A model generated the notes under the pieces. It did not search any database and was not told the DNA's origin. It was given only the letters and a program-made list of their open reading frames with translations. A program made the translations under genes and the position numbers. From Thermoplasmatota archaeon (GTDB taxonomy: Archaea > Thermoplasmatota > E2 > DHVEG-1): a stretch of 5,498 bases of DNA. Of this stretch, positions 4,431 through 5,498 are shown piece after piece (the stretch's first letter is position 1; the number at the start of each line of letters is the position of its first letter). Where the stretch lies: the NCBI GenBank assembly GCA_022866015.1, contig JALHTX010000364.1, positions 1-5,498 of the forward strand, written 5' to 3'.

Positions 4431-5498
4431 TAGAATTTCTTCTCATGGTTATAGGTTATTTTTCTCTGCTTATTGTAATGGGTTTAGTGGCTTATAAGAA
4501 AACAAAGAAAACACCTGAAGATTATTTTATCGCAGGTCGCACTTTTGGTCCAATTATTTTGTTTTTTTCTTTAGCTGCCACTAATTTCTCTGCATTTACT
4601 TTTCTCGGATTTGCTGGTAACGCATATAAAATTGGTCTTGGTCAATATGGTATAATGGGCTTTGGGACAGCTATAATGGCTATTATGTTTTTTGTTATTG
4701 GTCGTAAGGTTTGGAAGCAGGGTAAAGAAAAAAGGTTCATTACTCCACCTGAGCTCATTGGAAATCGTTTTGAAAGTAGGTCTCTGCGTCTAATTTTTAT
4801 GGGTGTGATGGTTGTTTTTACAATTCCTTATTTAGCAGTTCAGGCTGTTGGTGCTGGTATTATTATTCAATATGTTACTGGTAGTATTAGTTGGCAGATT
4901 GGTGCTGTTGCTACTATTGCTGTTGTCATGTTGTATGTGATGCTTGGAGGTATGAGGGGTTCTGGTTGGGCTGATGTGTTCCAGGGTGTTTTGATGATCA
5001 CAGCTATGACTTGTGCTGTCGTTTTTGTTGCGGTGAGTCTTGGTGGTTTTGAAAATGCGAATCTTATGGCATATCATGCTAATCCAGTGTTATTTACTCG
5101 CCCAGGTGGTAGTGAGTATTTTACCATGCAGATATGGTTTTCTTTTATGTTGTTATGGTTATTTGTTGATCCTATGTTTCCTCAGCTTTTCTCGCTTTTT
5201 TATACAGCAAAAAACCAGAAATCTTTGAAGGTTTCTATGATATTGTATCCTCTTGTTGTATCGTTTTTCTTTTTGTTCCTTGTCCTAATGGGTGTGTGGG
5301 CGCATGGGGCAGGTTTGTCTATTGCTACTGGCTCTGAGGATATGGTGCTTCCTATGATGGTTCAGAGGTTTGCCCCTTCTTTTATCTTCGCTTTTGTTAT
5401 GACTGGCGCTTTGGCTGCTCTTATTTCAACGGCTGATTCTCAACTTCTGTCTTTATCGACGATGTTATCTCACGATTTACTTGGGTTAAAGAAAGGAA
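4427..5498 (+). CDS. Sodium:solute symporter (SSS family), 3' truncated by window end
   Basis: A member of the solute:sodium symporter family (PutP, PanF, SGLT relatives), which uses the sodium gradient to import small organic solutes through the cytoplasmic membrane. The frame stays open for 357 codons to the window edge; full proteins are usually about 450-550 residues, so the last helices are missing. It starts with a first helix (about 2-22), then TPEDYFIAGRTFGP and the broken helix SLAATNFSAFTFLGFAG (49-64). GGMRGSGWADVFQGVLM (174-190) is the family-typical helix start. Helix ALAALISTADSQLLSLST (about 328-345) contains the Ser-Thr pair (334, 335) that lines the sodium site in this family. 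At the position I align with Asp55 of PutP there is Asn53. The substrate cannot be told; amino acids or organic acids are possible. Confidence 0.93.
   Translation, partial: MIEFLLMVIGYFSLLIVMGLVAYKKTKKTPEDYFIAGRTFGPIILFFSLAATNFSAFTFLGFAGNAYKIGLGQYGIMGFGTAIMAIMFFVIGRKVWKQGKEKRFITPPELIGNRFESRSLRLIFMGVMVVFTIPYLAVQAVGAGIIIQYVTGSISWQIGAVATIAVVMLYVMLGGMRGSGWADVFQGVLMITAMTCAVVFVAVSLGGFENANLMAYHANPVLFTRPGGSEYFTMQIWFSFMLLWLFVDPMFPQLFSLFYTAKNQKSLKVSMILYPLVVSFFFLFLVLMGVWAHGAGLSIATGSEDMVLPMMVQRFAPSFIFAFVMTGALAALISTADSQLLSLSTMLSHDLLGLKKG

Noticed and set aside
5040..5228. A 62-residue plus-strand frame inside the symporter gene
   Set aside because: It is an out-of-frame shadow of a well-conserved SSS protein; the hydrophobic composition comes from the T-rich sequence.

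Overview
The window looks like a euryarchaeal chromosome segment, probably from an AT-rich lineage. Evidence for archaea: the gene order secY, adkA-type adenylate kinase, DUF106/EMC3-like membrane protein, archaeal cytidylate kinase, cbf5; a type II tRNA-Ser without encoded CCA; T-tract terminators; and Shine-Dalgarno matches of the GGTGA/GGAGG type. The absence of eL34 and eL14 between these genes would fit Thermoplasmata or haloarchaea, and the AT-richness argues against haloarchaea. A Thermoplasmatota-like source is therefore my best guess, but only an inference.

Region 1 (1-3172) is the distal end of the ribosomal-protein/sec superoperon, all on the plus strand and tightly packed. It holds the C-terminus of SecY, adenylate kinase, a DUF106 insertase-like protein of the Oxa1/YidC superfamily, cytidylate kinase and the pseudouridine synthase Cbf5. 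It joins membrane protein export and insertion, nucleoside mono-/diphosphate supply, and rRNA/tRNA modification, as is usual for growth-linked archaeal genes.

Region 2 (3173-3486) holds T-tracts, a complete tRNA-Ser(GGA), and about 190 bases without a protein gene. That stretch contains TATA-like boxes, a perfect 6-bp hairpin, a tRNA T-arm-like sequence and a nested inverted repeat. It may be an undescribed small RNA or a decayed tRNA, and it is the least explained part of the window.

Region 3 (3487-4208) has two very small genes: a 57-residue CxxC-x17-CxxC zinc-binding protein with a palindrome/T-tract terminator overlapping its stop codon, and a 78-residue stand-alone Lrp/AsnC effector-binding (RAM) domain preceded by an inverted repeat. 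A 188-base spacer follows.

Region 4 (4209-5498) is a two-gene transport unit. A 73-residue two-helix membrane protein (DUF3311-like) overlaps by ATGA the start of a sodium:solute symporter (SSS family), which runs off the right edge. The overlap and shared context suggest the two products act together.
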